A DNA stretch of 52,321 bases, from positions 1 to 52,321 of IMG/VR virus record IMGVR_UViG_3300032160_000011; one strand, given 5' to 3'. Shown one piece after another: positions 32,963-40,882 of the stretch (position 1 is its first letter; every line of letters starts with the position of its first letter). The stretch comes from a virus. Both the position numbers and the translations under genes were made by a program. Under the pieces are notes generated by a model. It was not told the origin of the DNA and made no database searches. It was given only the letters and a program-made list of their open reading frames with translations.

Positions 32963-33703
32963 GGGTTGCTTCTCCTTCTTCAAGGCGGTGGTTAATGGTG
33001 CGGTTGAGACGGACAACGATGCCGTCCCAGCATCTACGACAGGCTGGTCCGGCGGCGGTGACTCGGTAGCCGGGCTGGCGGCGGCATCCATGATCCGGAC
33101 GTCATCACCAGCCCGACCCTTGGGAACGACGGCAAGGTGGTTACCAACCATGCCGACCTGCAAGATCTTATCGCCATCCTTGGCGATGCTGTAGTCGTAG
33201 CCCAGCGAGTTCTCACGGGCAAGCTTGTCCCGCACTTTCGCAACCAGCGGCTCACCGGAGATCACCAGGTCGGCAAGCAACGGCCAATCGCCAGAGGGCA
33301 GCGGCTCATCACCGCGGTGAACGTTCTGGATGTGACCCTTGGCGTACTGGTTGAAGGTGCCGGGCGTGATCCAGCTCGGAGGATGGTTGTCGCAGATGGG
33401 CCTGCCCTCTAGCGAGGCTATGAACTCAGGGGCGAAGACCTCTTCCTCGGGCCGATAGAGGTCGATGTTGGCGCTAGGATTGGACAGATCGACGCCCAAC
33501 CGCCGCGCCGCCTCCTGGGGAAGGTCGCGAACCGCGTATTGCTGCCACCCGGTCCTGGCGATAGGACAGTTCTCGATCACCAGGCTGCCGTCATCCATTT
33601 GCCGGATGTTATCGGTCAGGGGCGAGGCCAGGTAGCCGTGGCCGGTGATCTCCAGGCTGTCGTCCTCGCTGGGGCCGACGTCAAACGCTAGGGTCTTAGG
33701 CAT
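32000..33703 (-). CDS. Prohead protease fused to scaffold, DUF2213-like
   Basis: A 567-residue protein. Residues 1-215 match DUF2213 proteases: GHGYLASPLTDNIRQ, LASLEGRPICDNHPPSW-type block (EGRPICDNHPPSW), and GYDYSIAKDGDKILQVGMVG with NHLAVVPKGRAG. The candidate His (in DNHPP) and Ser (in NSLGYDYS) are present. Residues 220-567 are a highly charged, helical scaffold-like region with a zinc ribbon (CAHC, CPAC) near 460. An internal start at 32962 could make the scaffold alone. Several [KR]D[AS] sites occur. The protease matures the capsid. Confidence 0.82.
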   Translation of the reverse strand: MPKTLAFDVGPSEDDSLEITGHGYLASPLTDNIRQMDDGSLVIENCPIARTGWQQYAVRDLPQEAARRLGVDLSNPSANIDLYRPEEEVFAPEFIASLEGRPICDNHPPSWITPGTFNQYAKGHIQNVHRGDEPLPSGDWPLLADLVISGEPLVAKVRDKLARENSLGYDYSIAKDGDKILQVGMVGNHLAVVPKGRAGDDVRIMDAAASPATESPPPDQPVVDAGTASLSVSTAPLTTALKKEKQPVSNILKHLLGLGLKQYATDAEPEKLAEAAEAVNQVPPAESDDRHTRDRVRDTSPDLFETTTSRDRHRGKDAPEMDPVDQDQGPSDDRRTDDKRKAAHDALDTLLDAMGGRRGRDTDIPALRGLLDQLLTEEQGEPEHQEEDADPAELEELLGAGEEPDAEDRGHDTEAQPGEKVLESGEATLEDASEGGMECAHCGTAHDEEACPACGCTDRKPRARADDRARAADGIAATLKMLRPFVARSNDQAVRRAFNTALGTLRRRSRATTGSYGAFADGARARDRSVGTDPNLNRRRAADARSGQSTRDEKVQAYYDERAKGGK

Positions 33704-33721
33704 TTGCTTTATGTCCTTCGA

Positions 33722-35815
33722 TCAAAATGATGGGCTGTAGATGCAATCGGTGGCAGGGGAGGCGTCCTTCGCCGGAACCAATGAATCTTCGTTCCAATAG
33801 CGGCCTTCGACTTTGTACCGTGTCGGCCCGCCGTTCGGATCGTATCGAATATGCGTGATCTTACCGAAAATCTCCAGACCTCTAACCTTGACTCGCTCGC
33901 CAATCTCAAATTTGCCAACGTCTTTCACCCTTCCAGCGACACTTTTCTTTGCCAGGCCCGCGGCGCCATACTTCTTCCTGCCGATGGAGGCGACTAGCGC
34001 GGCCGGGTCGGAGACACCTTTGCGGTGGGCGAGGGAGCGCTCCAGTTTCTGGAAACCCTCGTGCTCGTCGTGTGCCGGGCGAATATCTTTGGCGTATTTA
34101 CCGTTCTTAAGATACGCCGTATACGATCTGGTCGGGGTCTCAGCCGTGTGCCAGTCCGGCGTCGACTCCCCACCTAGTGAATTAATCGCATTGCAAACGC
34201 GCGTGATCTGTGCCGGGTTAGTGCTATAGTTGCCACGACATCCGCACATGCAACCAGGTTTGCCAGAATACACCCGGCTTACTTCTTTGGGATTGACAAC
34301 GTCCCTCACCTCTACCGGTTCCAGTCCGTCGGCCACTCCGCCCTCCGCTCTCAGGTCCTCGTTCCGGACCGCCGTGCCGTGCTCGTCCCCGTTGAACCTC
34401 ACCACCGTCCAGCTGGCGCCGGCGGTGACGACAACGCCGTGCTTCCCCAGGTGCTTCCCAGCGACGGCCTGGACCCGGGCGCCCTCGGAGGCGTCCTTCG
34501 CCGGTTTTGTCACGATAACGGTAACACCTTTGCGCCCACCGAGTTCATACCCGGTGCTACGCCTGACAGTCACCGTCAAGCCTTGCTTCTTTGCAGCGTC
34601 GATAAAATCGTGCGGATAATCGCCTGCCACGAAATCATATTCACCAGGCTCTATCTTCATAGTGTCCTTCGCTGGTGAAGGGTACACGCCATTAGGATCA
34701 AACTCCGCGCGAAGACTTTTCAACGCGCGCATTGCCTCAGCCCTGTTTGTAATATGCTCACAGAGTATCTCACCAGCCTGTTTAATCAAAAACTCAGTTC
34801 CAGCATTGTTTGAGTACAGCATCACGCGACCCTTTGGGATATCAACGTAAACGCCCTTAGCAACCTTGCGTAAGGTGTCAGCGTCCTTCCCAAAGCTCAG
34901 CCCCAGCTTCTGGAAGCCCTCGCGCTCATCGTGTGCCGGGCGAATATCGTGGACCCGGGCGCCCTCGGAGGCGTCCTTTGCCTTCTTGAAACCTTCTTGT
35001 TTCGCCTTCCAGTATTCGTAATCGGCAATGGCAACCGGTGAGTGATTGGGATGTGACTTACACTCCAGGCACCTATTACACGGTTGATTTCGACGATTGC
35101 CAGGCATTGGCGCAAACTTGTGCGGCACGGTGTCCTTCCCGAATGCCTTACCCAGCTCCTTCATCGTGTGCGGCCGGTAGATCTCACCGGCCCGCTCCGG
35201 GGAGAGGAACGCCGGGCCGGTGAGGGGCCGCGGCCTGGACGGCGGTGGCGCGTACTTGGGCTCGGCGTCGGAGGCGGTGGGAACCGGCTCCAGGGAGTCG
35301 TCGTGGCCGTACTTCCGCCGGTCGCAGACGACGCAGTAACCGGGCCGCCGCGGGCTGTCCACGTAGGGGTGGGAGGCGGCGTCCTTGGCGAGGGGGACTG
35401 AGGAGAGAGCGTCAAAACTGTGCTTGATGCCATGCTCGCGCCGTAGAAAGGTCTGAGCAGCCTCCGGCGTCCCATCGAACTTCTTTATACCATTGACTTT
35501 GACGATCACCCGACCATGACTTCCTTCAAGACCGCGGTACTCAACCTCGATATGCGGCTTCTTTGAGTTTGCGCCGGGCACGTACTCCTTGACCGTACCC
35601 TTATAGTATCCCTCACGATCTGGTTTATCGTAGGTGACTGGCGTGTAACGATCGGCGTCACCGACGGGGACCGGAGCTGGGAGGGCGTCCTTCCCCTTCT
35701 TGGGTACCCCCGCGGTGCGTAGCGCGATGGCCACGGCCTGGTCGTGCGGCTTGCCGTGGGCCTCTTCGACCTCAATGTTGTGCCCGATGTTGGACTTGCC
35801 CTTCAAGAGTGGCAT
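33722..35815 (-). CDS. Large modular protein with small domains and KD-type junctions
   Basis: About 697 residues from the ATG at 35815, where the typical PLLKGKSNIGHNIEVEEA start lies; four codons upstream another ATG is open. It is a string of small modules: GKPHDQAVAIAL at the start, a beta module with KPHIEVEYRGLEGSHG, a zinc motif (CVVCDRR), another (CNRCLEC), two DIRPAHDExEGFQKL linkers, a KOW/SH3-like unit (VVRFNGDEHG), IGRKKYGAAGLAKKS, and a final SH3-like unit (IGERVKVRGLEIFGKI). Modules are often separated by (A/G)KD(A/T). Probably head-associated; possibly processed by the neighbouring protease. Confidence 0.7.
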   Translation of the reverse strand: MPLLKGKSNIGHNIEVEEAHGKPHDQAVAIALRTAGVPKKGKDALPAPVPVGDADRYTPVTYDKPDREGYYKGTVKEYVPGANSKKPHIEVEYRGLEGSHGRVIVKVNGIKKFDGTPEAAQTFLRREHGIKHSFDALSSVPLAKDAASHPYVDSPRRPGYCVVCDRRKYGHDDSLEPVPTASDAEPKYAPPPSRPRPLTGPAFLSPERAGEIYRPHTMKELGKAFGKDTVPHKFAPMPGNRRNQPCNRCLECKSHPNHSPVAIADYEYWKAKQEGFKKAKDASEGARVHDIRPAHDEREGFQKLGLSFGKDADTLRKVAKGVYVDIPKGRVMLYSNNAGTEFLIKQAGEILCEHITNRAEAMRALKSLRAEFDPNGVYPSPAKDTMKIEPGEYDFVAGDYPHDFIDAAKKQGLTVTVRRSTGYELGGRKGVTVIVTKPAKDASEGARVQAVAGKHLGKHGVVVTAGASWTVVRFNGDEHGTAVRNEDLRAEGGVADGLEPVEVRDVVNPKEVSRVYSGKPGCMCGCRGNYSTNPAQITRVCNAINSLGGESTPDWHTAETPTRSYTAYLKNGKYAKDIRPAHDEHEGFQKLERSLAHRKGVSDPAALVASIGRKKYGAAGLAKKSVAGRVKDVGKFEIGERVKVRGLEIFGKITHIRYDPNGGPTRYKVEGRYWNEDSLVPAKDASPATDCIYSPSF
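34471..34978 (-). repeat. 28 bp perfect direct repeat in the modular gene
   Basis: 34471-34498 and 34951-34978 are identical over 28 bp (GGACCCGGGCGCCC... to GCGTCCTT on +) and encode the AKDASEGARV linker in both places. A second pair (34058-34090 and 34917-34946) encodes DIRPAHDE(H/R)EGFQKL with a few differences. This is direct evidence of module duplication. Confidence 0.85.
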
Positions 35816-35861
35816 AGATCTCAGCATCCTTTCTGCGCAAGTAACGTGTGGCGGTTACGTT

Positions 35862-36179
35862 TCAATTCCCTGAGGTGAGGTTCACCGGGCTGCCGCTCTG
35901 GATCAGACCTTGGCCCAAGGCGCCACTGACGATCATGGCGATATAGCTCATCCCCGCCGAGCCGACGATGAGGCTCTGCCCTGGGTTCACAGCCATGCCG
36001 GTACCGGTGGTGACGCTCACGGCTGAGGTTGTGCCCAGCTTGAAGAACAAGGTGCACGACCCCAGGTTGACGATGTAGAGCAGCGCGTCTGATGGGTTGG
36101 GCAGCGCAACGGCGGCTGACACCGGGCCGGCAAAGGCCCCCGCGCTTACGTCCGGGGTGAAGTATTGAATGTTGGGCAT
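35862..36179 (-). CDS. Small beta-rich decoration-like protein
   Basis: A 105-residue protein with SD AAAGGAG. It is rich in Ala/Gly/Val/Ser and predicted all-beta: LLYIVNLGSCTLFFKLG, then VTTGTGMAVNPGQSLIVGS. The size and character fit small capsid decoration or fibre-knob proteins. No cysteine-rich or catalytic motif. Function inferred from context only. Confidence 0.65.
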   Translation of the reverse strand: MPNIQYFTPDVSAGAFAGPVSAAVALPNPSDALLYIVNLGSCTLFFKLGTTSAVSVTTGTGMAVNPGQSLIVGSAGMSYIAMIVSGALGQGLIQSGSPVNLTSGN

Positions 36180-36254
36180 GTCTGATCTTTCTCCTTTAGG
36201 GCTAGAACTTCATCGCTTTGCGCGCCGTTGTTGAGATCGCCTAGGACGTCTCCT

Positions 36255-36355
36255 TCATTGAACCAGCTGCGCGGTGTAGGGCACAATCAAGATCACGGTG
36301 CTGTGAAGGAGCAGCCGAGCAGGAGCGCGAAGATGAATAGCCTTTTCATTTGCAT
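36255..36355 (-). pseudogene. Remnant of a deleted secreted fibre gene
   Basis: A signal-peptide start (ATG at 36355 or 36349: KRLFIFALLLGCSF) with an SD runs into a stop after about 18 codons. In another frame the next 50 bp encode STVILIVPYTAQLVQ followed by a stop, nearly identical in DNA to the end of the 37054 fibre-like gene (STVILTVPYTVQPVQ). So a related secreted fibre gene has lost its middle, leaving both ends out of frame. Confidence 0.7.
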
Positions 36356-36386
36356 TTCCTTGCCCATCCCTCTCCTAGAACCCTTT

Positions 36387-37022
36387 CTACCAGTTCATTC
36401 CCACTCCAGCTCGCACAACCTGCTCCATCTGTATCTTGGTGTAGCAAGTAGGATCGCCATAACAGCCTTGCTTGGCGATAAAATAGTTTTCTCCGCCACG
36501 GGCAAAGATGCGGTTATTGATTTTGTAGATAAATCCCCATCCTACTACGACAGCGGGGGAGGCGGTCCACCCGGAGTTACTGTATCCATTCGTAAGAATT
36601 AAGCCCGGACCTTCGTTCACGTAGGGGGACCAGCGCCATCCTTGATTGAACTGCTGTGTTTCCAGTATCGCGAGATCGTAGCGCATCTCCGGCCAGATAT
36701 AATTGATTGGCCCATGTGATGTAGTAACCACCAGCTTGCCATCGGATGGGTTCTGATCGAAACCTAAACCAATGGCGTTGCATAAAGCTACAACTGAGAT
36801 AGAGCATTTCTTCGCGCCGTTCCAGTAACGTCGATATTCCAATCCGTATCCTAGTGAGGATTTGTTGTCTCCCAATACTAGAGTTGGATCATTAGTAGGG
36901 ACGCCTGATCGTGTATACGCGCCAATATAAACGTTGTAAGGCCCGTTGAAGTTACCCATTGCAAACACAGAGAAGTCATTCTTCTGTGCCGGAAGATAGC
37001 AGCAACAAATAACTGCAAGCAA
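36387..37022 (-). CDS. Outer-membrane-like secreted protein, unusual start
   Basis: About 211 residues from the TTG at 37022. However, the frame continues upstream as IKSIVVSLLAVICCCYLPAQ, a complete signal peptide whose first codon would be ATA at 37043, with GGAG 6 nt before it. ATA start or a mutated ATG are both possible. The mature part resembles a small beta-barrel (YGLEYRRYWNGAKK, WSPYVNEGPGLILTNGYS) ending VRAGVGMNW with a terminal aromatic, as in outer-membrane proteins. Its base composition is lower in GC than its neighbours, suggesting acquisition. Confidence 0.65.
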   Translation of the reverse strand: MLAVICCCYLPAQKNDFSVFAMGNFNGPYNVYIGAYTRSGVPTNDPTLVLGDNKSSLGYGLEYRRYWNGAKKCSISVVALCNAIGLGFDQNPSDGKLVVTTSHGPINYIWPEMRYDLAILETQQFNQGWRWSPYVNEGPGLILTNGYSNSGWTASPAVVVGWGFIYKINNRIFARGGENYFIAKQGCYGDPTCYTKIQMEQVVRAGVGMNW

Positions 37023-37053
37023 AGATACAACGATACTTTTTATCCTCGTCTCC

Positions 37054-38358
37054 TCACTGAACCGGCTGCACGGTGTAGGGCACGGTCAGAATCACGGTGC
37101 TGTTGGGCGGCGTGATGGAAGTAATGTCGATGGCTGCCCCGGAGCCAATGCCGGTGGTAGTGCTTAGGGTGTTTCCTGTGCTGACGAAACATCCGATTCC
37201 AAGCGTGTCTAACGCATAGGTCGTAATTAAGCCGTTGCCGTCCACTGCGGTAACGTGGCCCGTAGGGGATATGTTGCAGCCGCCAGCCACCTGAAACGTG
37301 TCGCTTACCCGATAGGCCGCGCCGACCGTTAGCACGTCCAATTGAAGATTTCCGTCTCCTCCTCCAGTGGTCGCTTGACCCACGCCGGTAGTGCAGCCGC
37401 CTCCAGCGCCGGAAGCCGTTTCGTGGTAAGTCAGAACGGCTCCGGTTACACCATCCACGGAATCCACGTAAAACGTAGCGCCACAGGAAAGAGCGGGCGT
37501 ATCTCCGATTGAATAGAGAAGCCCCGCGTGGCCGCTGGTAATCTGCGAGGTATTCACGCCATCCGCAGCGCCGCCGGGATTAAGAGCCGAGGTTGCGATA
37601 CCGCCCGTCGTGCCGAGATTCATGGAGTCGTAAATCGAAAAAGCGCCGTCTGCCATTTGTGAAACACTCCCGCCATAACCATAAACTGCTGGAGCAATCA
37701 TAAATTGGCTTTGCAACTCAAATGGAACATTAAACAGCCAACTACTGCCAAAATTATATGTGCCTATAAGAGCACGCAGATCACCTGTTAAATCAAATGG
37801 TACTGTGCTTGCTGGACTGTCTGCCGTGACAGTGGAAAACTCCGGCACGATCACTTTTCCCGATCCCGGCGCGCTGACAATAGCGATGGCCGTCGCGGCA
37901 GTCCCGTCGAACTGCGCTAAATCCGCCGCGGTCAGCGTGAATACGCACACCGCTGGAGCGTAGTTGGACACTGTGGAAGCGTCGCAGGTTTGCCTTGGGC
38001 CACTGCTACTAATAACACTTGCGACTCCTGTGCTCCCATCAACGGCTATAGTGGTGCCATCGGGTTTGATTCCCCCAAGCACTGTGGTAGTGGCGATGGG
38101 TAGCGTGTAACTGCCGCCCGATACGATCAGGTTCCCGTCGGCGTCGCACGCCAGCGGGTAGTACGTCGAGCCGTTCAACCCGTAAAGGGCAAACGACGCC
38201 GGGGCCGCGGTGGCGGCCGGGCCCGAAGCCGCGACGGCGTGGATCGTTACCCAGGCCGACCCGCCGGCGTACCAGCACTTGCCTAGAACGGCGGACTGTG
38301 CTGCTACAGCCAAGGGTGAAAGCAACACCGCAAGCAAGGCCAAGATGCGTAGCTTCAT
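37054..38358 (-). CDS. Secreted fibre-like protein
   Basis: A 434-residue protein. The signal peptide KLRILALLAVLLSPLAVAAQ ends A-x-A before Gln. Then comes a fibre-like beat of Gly/Thr/Ser: ATTTVLGGIKPDGTTIAVDG, a phrase common in fibre trunks. The C-terminus reads VILTVPYTVQPVQ. Translation is coupled to the upstream gene by ATGA. A related partial copy lies at 36255-36355. It is either an exported adhesin/decoy or a virion fibre with a puzzling leader. Confidence 0.7.
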   Translation of the reverse strand: MKLRILALLAVLLSPLAVAAQSAVLGKCWYAGGSAWVTIHAVAASGPAATAAPASFALYGLNGSTYYPLACDADGNLIVSGGSYTLPIATTTVLGGIKPDGTTIAVDGSTGVASVISSSGPRQTCDASTVSNYAPAVCVFTLTAADLAQFDGTAATAIAIVSAPGSGKVIVPEFSTVTADSPASTVPFDLTGDLRALIGTYNFGSSWLFNVPFELQSQFMIAPAVYGYGGSVSQMADGAFSIYDSMNLGTTGGIATSALNPGGAADGVNTSQITSGHAGLLYSIGDTPALSCGATFYVDSVDGVTGAVLTYHETASGAGGGCTTGVGQATTGGGDGNLQLDVLTVGAAYRVSDTFQVAGGCNISPTGHVTAVDGNGLITTYALDTLGIGCFVSTGNTLSTTTGIGSGAAIDITSITPPNSTVILTVPYTVQPVQ

Positions 38359-39347
38359 CGTATTCCTTTCACCTTCACATAATCCAGCGCCCCGTAGCGA
38401 CGGCGGTCAGCGGGCACCAGCGGCGCACCGCGCTCCAGTTCCATCGCGTCGTGATATCGTACGAGCGCAACGTCTGCTTCCTGGTCAGCAAATCTAGCGG
38501 CCCGCTCCAAGCTGCACCGCCGCGCGTCGTCCGGCTCCCGGCTGGCGGCGAGGCCGAGGGCCTGTTCTTTTTGCCGAGCGCGTTGATAGGCAGCGCGGAG
38601 CCGGTCAACATTCAGATCGTCGTCGACCGAGACAGGGGCAAGAGAGTCCTTGCCGTAGGCGTGGCTCACCTTCCAGCAATCGACGCTTATACTTCCAGAT
38701 AACGTCTTGACTGTAATCTTGCTACCAGGTCCGAGCTTTGTGATAACACCTGGCGTTGGATCAGGGTCAAAGACGACAACCTTTTCGCCAAACTTGTGCT
38801 CATACAAAGCGCCGTCCTTCGCCCTTCCCGTCATTGCCACCGTTACCACCTCCCCCGTGGTCGTGGACACGTGCCACTCCGGTTCGCCGAAGAGGTTCTT
38901 GGCCGTCGTGACCTTGGACACGACGGCTCGCTTCTTGGTCCCTGGCAACACGATCCTGTCACCGGGAGCGTAGGGCGAGGCGGAATCAGTGGTATAGCCA
39001 GTCAACGGTAACAATAATCCATAATATTCCACCGTGGTTAGACCATTGCCGGTACCGTCCGGCCTATGCGGGTCGAATATCAATCGGCCATTAAATGCGA
39101 CACAAGCGTGTAGACCGCCGCGAGGACTAATACCCTCTATCGTCGTCCACCCCACTGGATTCACGTCATCGACTGGTACCTGTTGGTACCGCAAACCACG
39201 CTTCGCCAACCAAGCCGTCATACGCTGGTCATATTCAAGATCAGACGCCAACCCAAACTCAGGTAATGATGTCTCGCAGATGGAGGCTAGACAGGCGGCC
39301 AGACAATTACCAGTCTTGCCAATTCGCGTTTGATAAACAGGAATCAA
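38355..39347 (-). CDS. C39-like cysteine peptidase domain with SH3-like modules
   Basis: A 330-residue protein with TTG start overlapping the homing endonuclease stop (TTGA). Residues 1-115 resemble a papain-fold, C39-like peptidase: Cys15 in TGNCLAACLASI, His80 in GGLHACVAFNG and Asp92 in LIFDPH. Residues 125-240 hold two beta modules with VVSKVTT and GVITKLGPGSK, and junctions AKDG and GKDS as in other modular proteins here. The end is helical. It may be a head-packaged peptidase. The enzyme class is inferred from motif spacing. Confidence 0.68.
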   Translation of the reverse strand: MIPVYQTRIGKTGNCLAACLASICETSLPEFGLASDLEYDQRMTAWLAKRGLRYQQVPVDDVNPVGWTTIEGISPRGGLHACVAFNGRLIFDPHRPDGTGNGLTTVEYYGLLLPLTGYTTDSASPYAPGDRIVLPGTKKRAVVSKVTTAKNLFGEPEWHVSTTTGEVVTVAMTGRAKDGALYEHKFGEKVVVFDPDPTPGVITKLGPGSKITVKTLSGSISVDCWKVSHAYGKDSLAPVSVDDDLNVDRLRAAYQRARQKEQALGLAASREPDDARRCSLERAARFADQEADVALVRYHDAMELERGAPLVPADRRRYGALDYVKVKGIR

Positions 39348-40351
39348 GCCGCCGCCTTTCTACGTGCCCAGGTCGCTTTCAACGTTCTAGATCGTTGTGC
39401 GCGCGTTTTCTCCGAATCAGACGGCCTATTACGCAGAACTTCTAATATACGTGCGCGAAACTCAGGATTGTGCGCCCAGTTCCACTTAGTTCGCGCGGCT
39501 ATCTTTGCGTTAGTCGCGGCACTCATAGGTTGCTCAGCAAAACGTCTATACTGCGCCGCAGAAGATACACTGTGCGCCTTTGAACTTCTATATCTACGCA
39601 ATTGACCGTCTGAAATCTTCTTGCATTCCAGCGGGTCCTTAAATCGTTTCAATTGCGCGCATGTCATATTACGACGCGCTTCTAGTGTATATCGATCGGT
39701 ACCGTTTTTACGCCTTACAGCCCACCCTAGCTTAGAAACTTTTGACTTCGCCTTTCGTGCCGCTTTGCTAGACCACTGCTTCGTCGCCTTCTCAGAAAGT
39801 CTCTGCGCTATGGACGGATCACTGGCGAACTGGCGCCGTTTAAGTTTTGACATCTTCTCACGTTTCGCCGCATCGTAACTTTCCGACACAACCTTCGATA
39901 GGTGGGCACGCACCACAGCGTCAGACATTCGCGCAGAACTCTGCGCCCCAATAGCGAGACGATGTTCAGGATTCTGTGAGTAGTACCTAATCAGAGAGCT
40001 ACGTATTTTCTTAATCGAACGCCTAGACAGCCTGAAGCAGTTGCCACCAGTAGTAAGGTTGTAACCCCAACCATCATCGATGAACGTATCACATCGCTTT
40101 ACGAATTGCATTTCCGCTGCATTTAACTTTGACTCTACGCAAACGTGTAATACGTGACCAACAAAATTATGAAAACCATATTTTCGCATAGCCGTATAAA
40201 GCGGTCTTCTGTTTCCACTCAACGCCGCTTTTACATGCTCAGCCCATCGCATTTTGACATATGGCTTAATTGTCTGCCCAACGTAACCTTTGCCATTTAC
40301 AAGACAAACCAAGATGTAAATAAACCCAACGCGGTCTTTCTTCTTATTCAC
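39344..40351 (-). CDS. GIY-YIG homing endonuclease
   Basis: A 335-residue protein with a GTG start. GFIYILVCLVNGKGYVGQT at 9-27 is the GIY-YIG core, followed by the conserved Arg (KMRWAEH) and a later Glu (AAEMQFVKRCD). The C-terminal 200 residues are basic helical repeats like NUMOD-type DNA-binding segments. It lies alone between structural genes and is slightly lower in GC, the mark of a mobile free-standing endonuclease. It would cut a cognate site in competing phages. Confidence 0.85.
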   Translation of the reverse strand: MNKKKDRVGFIYILVCLVNGKGYVGQTIKPYVKMRWAEHVKAALSGNRRPLYTAMRKYGFHNFVGHVLHVCVESKLNAAEMQFVKRCDTFIDDGWGYNLTTGGNCFRLSRRSIKKIRSSLIRYYSQNPEHRLAIGAQSSARMSDAVVRAHLSKVVSESYDAAKREKMSKLKRRQFASDPSIAQRLSEKATKQWSSKAARKAKSKVSKLGWAVRRKNGTDRYTLEARRNMTCAQLKRFKDPLECKKISDGQLRRYRSSKAHSVSSAAQYRRFAEQPMSAATNAKIAARTKWNWAHNPEFRARILEVLRNRPSDSEKTRAQRSRTLKATWARRKAAA

Positions 40352-40385
40352 GGCGTTTCATCCTTACGCAATCACCCTACGTTGA

Positions 40386-40442
40386 TTGAGGGAAGCGCAG
40401 CGGATGAATTCCGCGCTTATCGGGAGCTACCCTATCCCTCAA
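40386..40442 (-). other. Stem-loop upstream of the homing endonuclease
   Basis: An outer inverted repeat TTGAGGGA (40386-40393) / TCCCTCAA (40435-40442) encloses a second stem AAGC..GCGGA-TGAA-TTCCGC-GCTT (40393-40418). The structure lies 35-90 nt before the endonuclease GTG. In T4, hairpins near homing endonuclease starts delay their translation; a similar role is possible. The 130 nt between genes contains no other feature that I can see. Confidence 0.5.
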
Positions 40443-40482
40443 CTTTACGCTGTAGACACCACTTCGCGTTAAAGGTTTATTG

Positions 40483-40578
40483 TCATCTCGCCCCCAAGAG
40501 CAAAAGCATCGCCATCACCACACCACCGACGAACCAAAGAATCAGCAACTGAGTGGAACGGTTCCTTACGACGATCAT
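40483..40578 (-). CDS. 31-residue single-pass membrane peptide
   Basis: ATG at 40578 overlaps the previous stop (ATGA). The peptide is basic at the N-terminus (IVVRNRSTQ) and then one hydrophobic segment (LLILWFVGGVVMAMLLLLG) ending in Arg. It is too short for ordinary gene finding, but the 4 nt overlap and clear membrane segment support it. Function unknown; lysis or membrane-adaptor roles are possible. Confidence 0.5.
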   Translation of the reverse strand: MIVVRNRSTQLLILWFVGGVVMAMLLLLGAR

Positions 40579-40667
40579 GAAAGGTCACCAGCGATCCACA
40601 TCACAAACAGTGTGGCCAAGATACCCAGAAGCACAAACCATAGCGTAGTCTTAGCTTGTTCAGTCAC
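40575..40667 (-). CDS. 30-residue single-pass membrane peptide
   Basis: GTG at 40667 overlaps the stop of the DUF551-like gene (GTGA). The peptide reads TEQAKTTLWFVLLGILATLF and continues to a short polar tail, so it has one membrane segment. It overlaps the next tiny gene by ATGA. The chain of three 4 nt overlaps argues that both are real. Confidence 0.5.
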   Translation of the reverse strand: MTEQAKTTLWFVLLGILATLFVMWIAGDLS

Positions 40668-40882
40668 CGCACACACTCCAACGGGTCAGCCCACCATACC
40701 ACCGGTAACCTAGCGATGAGACGATCATCGCACATCATCGTCCAGGTTCCACCATCATCGAACGTGTACTCAGCCTCGACGTCATTCTCACCAGCTGGTG
40801 GCCACAACCGCGTCAGATACCGGCCCTCGCTTTCCGGCCTTTCCGCCGGCCAGGGATGCCACACCACGCTAACGGCGGTCAT
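40664..40882 (-). CDS. Small DUF551-like protein
   Basis: A 72-residue protein overlapping the portal stop by 14 nt. HPWPAERPESEGRYLTRLW, then WTMMCDDRL and a final VVWWADPLE resemble the DUF551-type fold, a beta-rich phage accessory with paired Trp. Function unknown. Confidence 0.65.
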   Translation of the reverse strand: MTAVSVVWHPWPAERPESEGRYLTRLWPPAGENDVEAEYTFDDGGTWTMMCDDRLIARLPVVWWADPLECVR

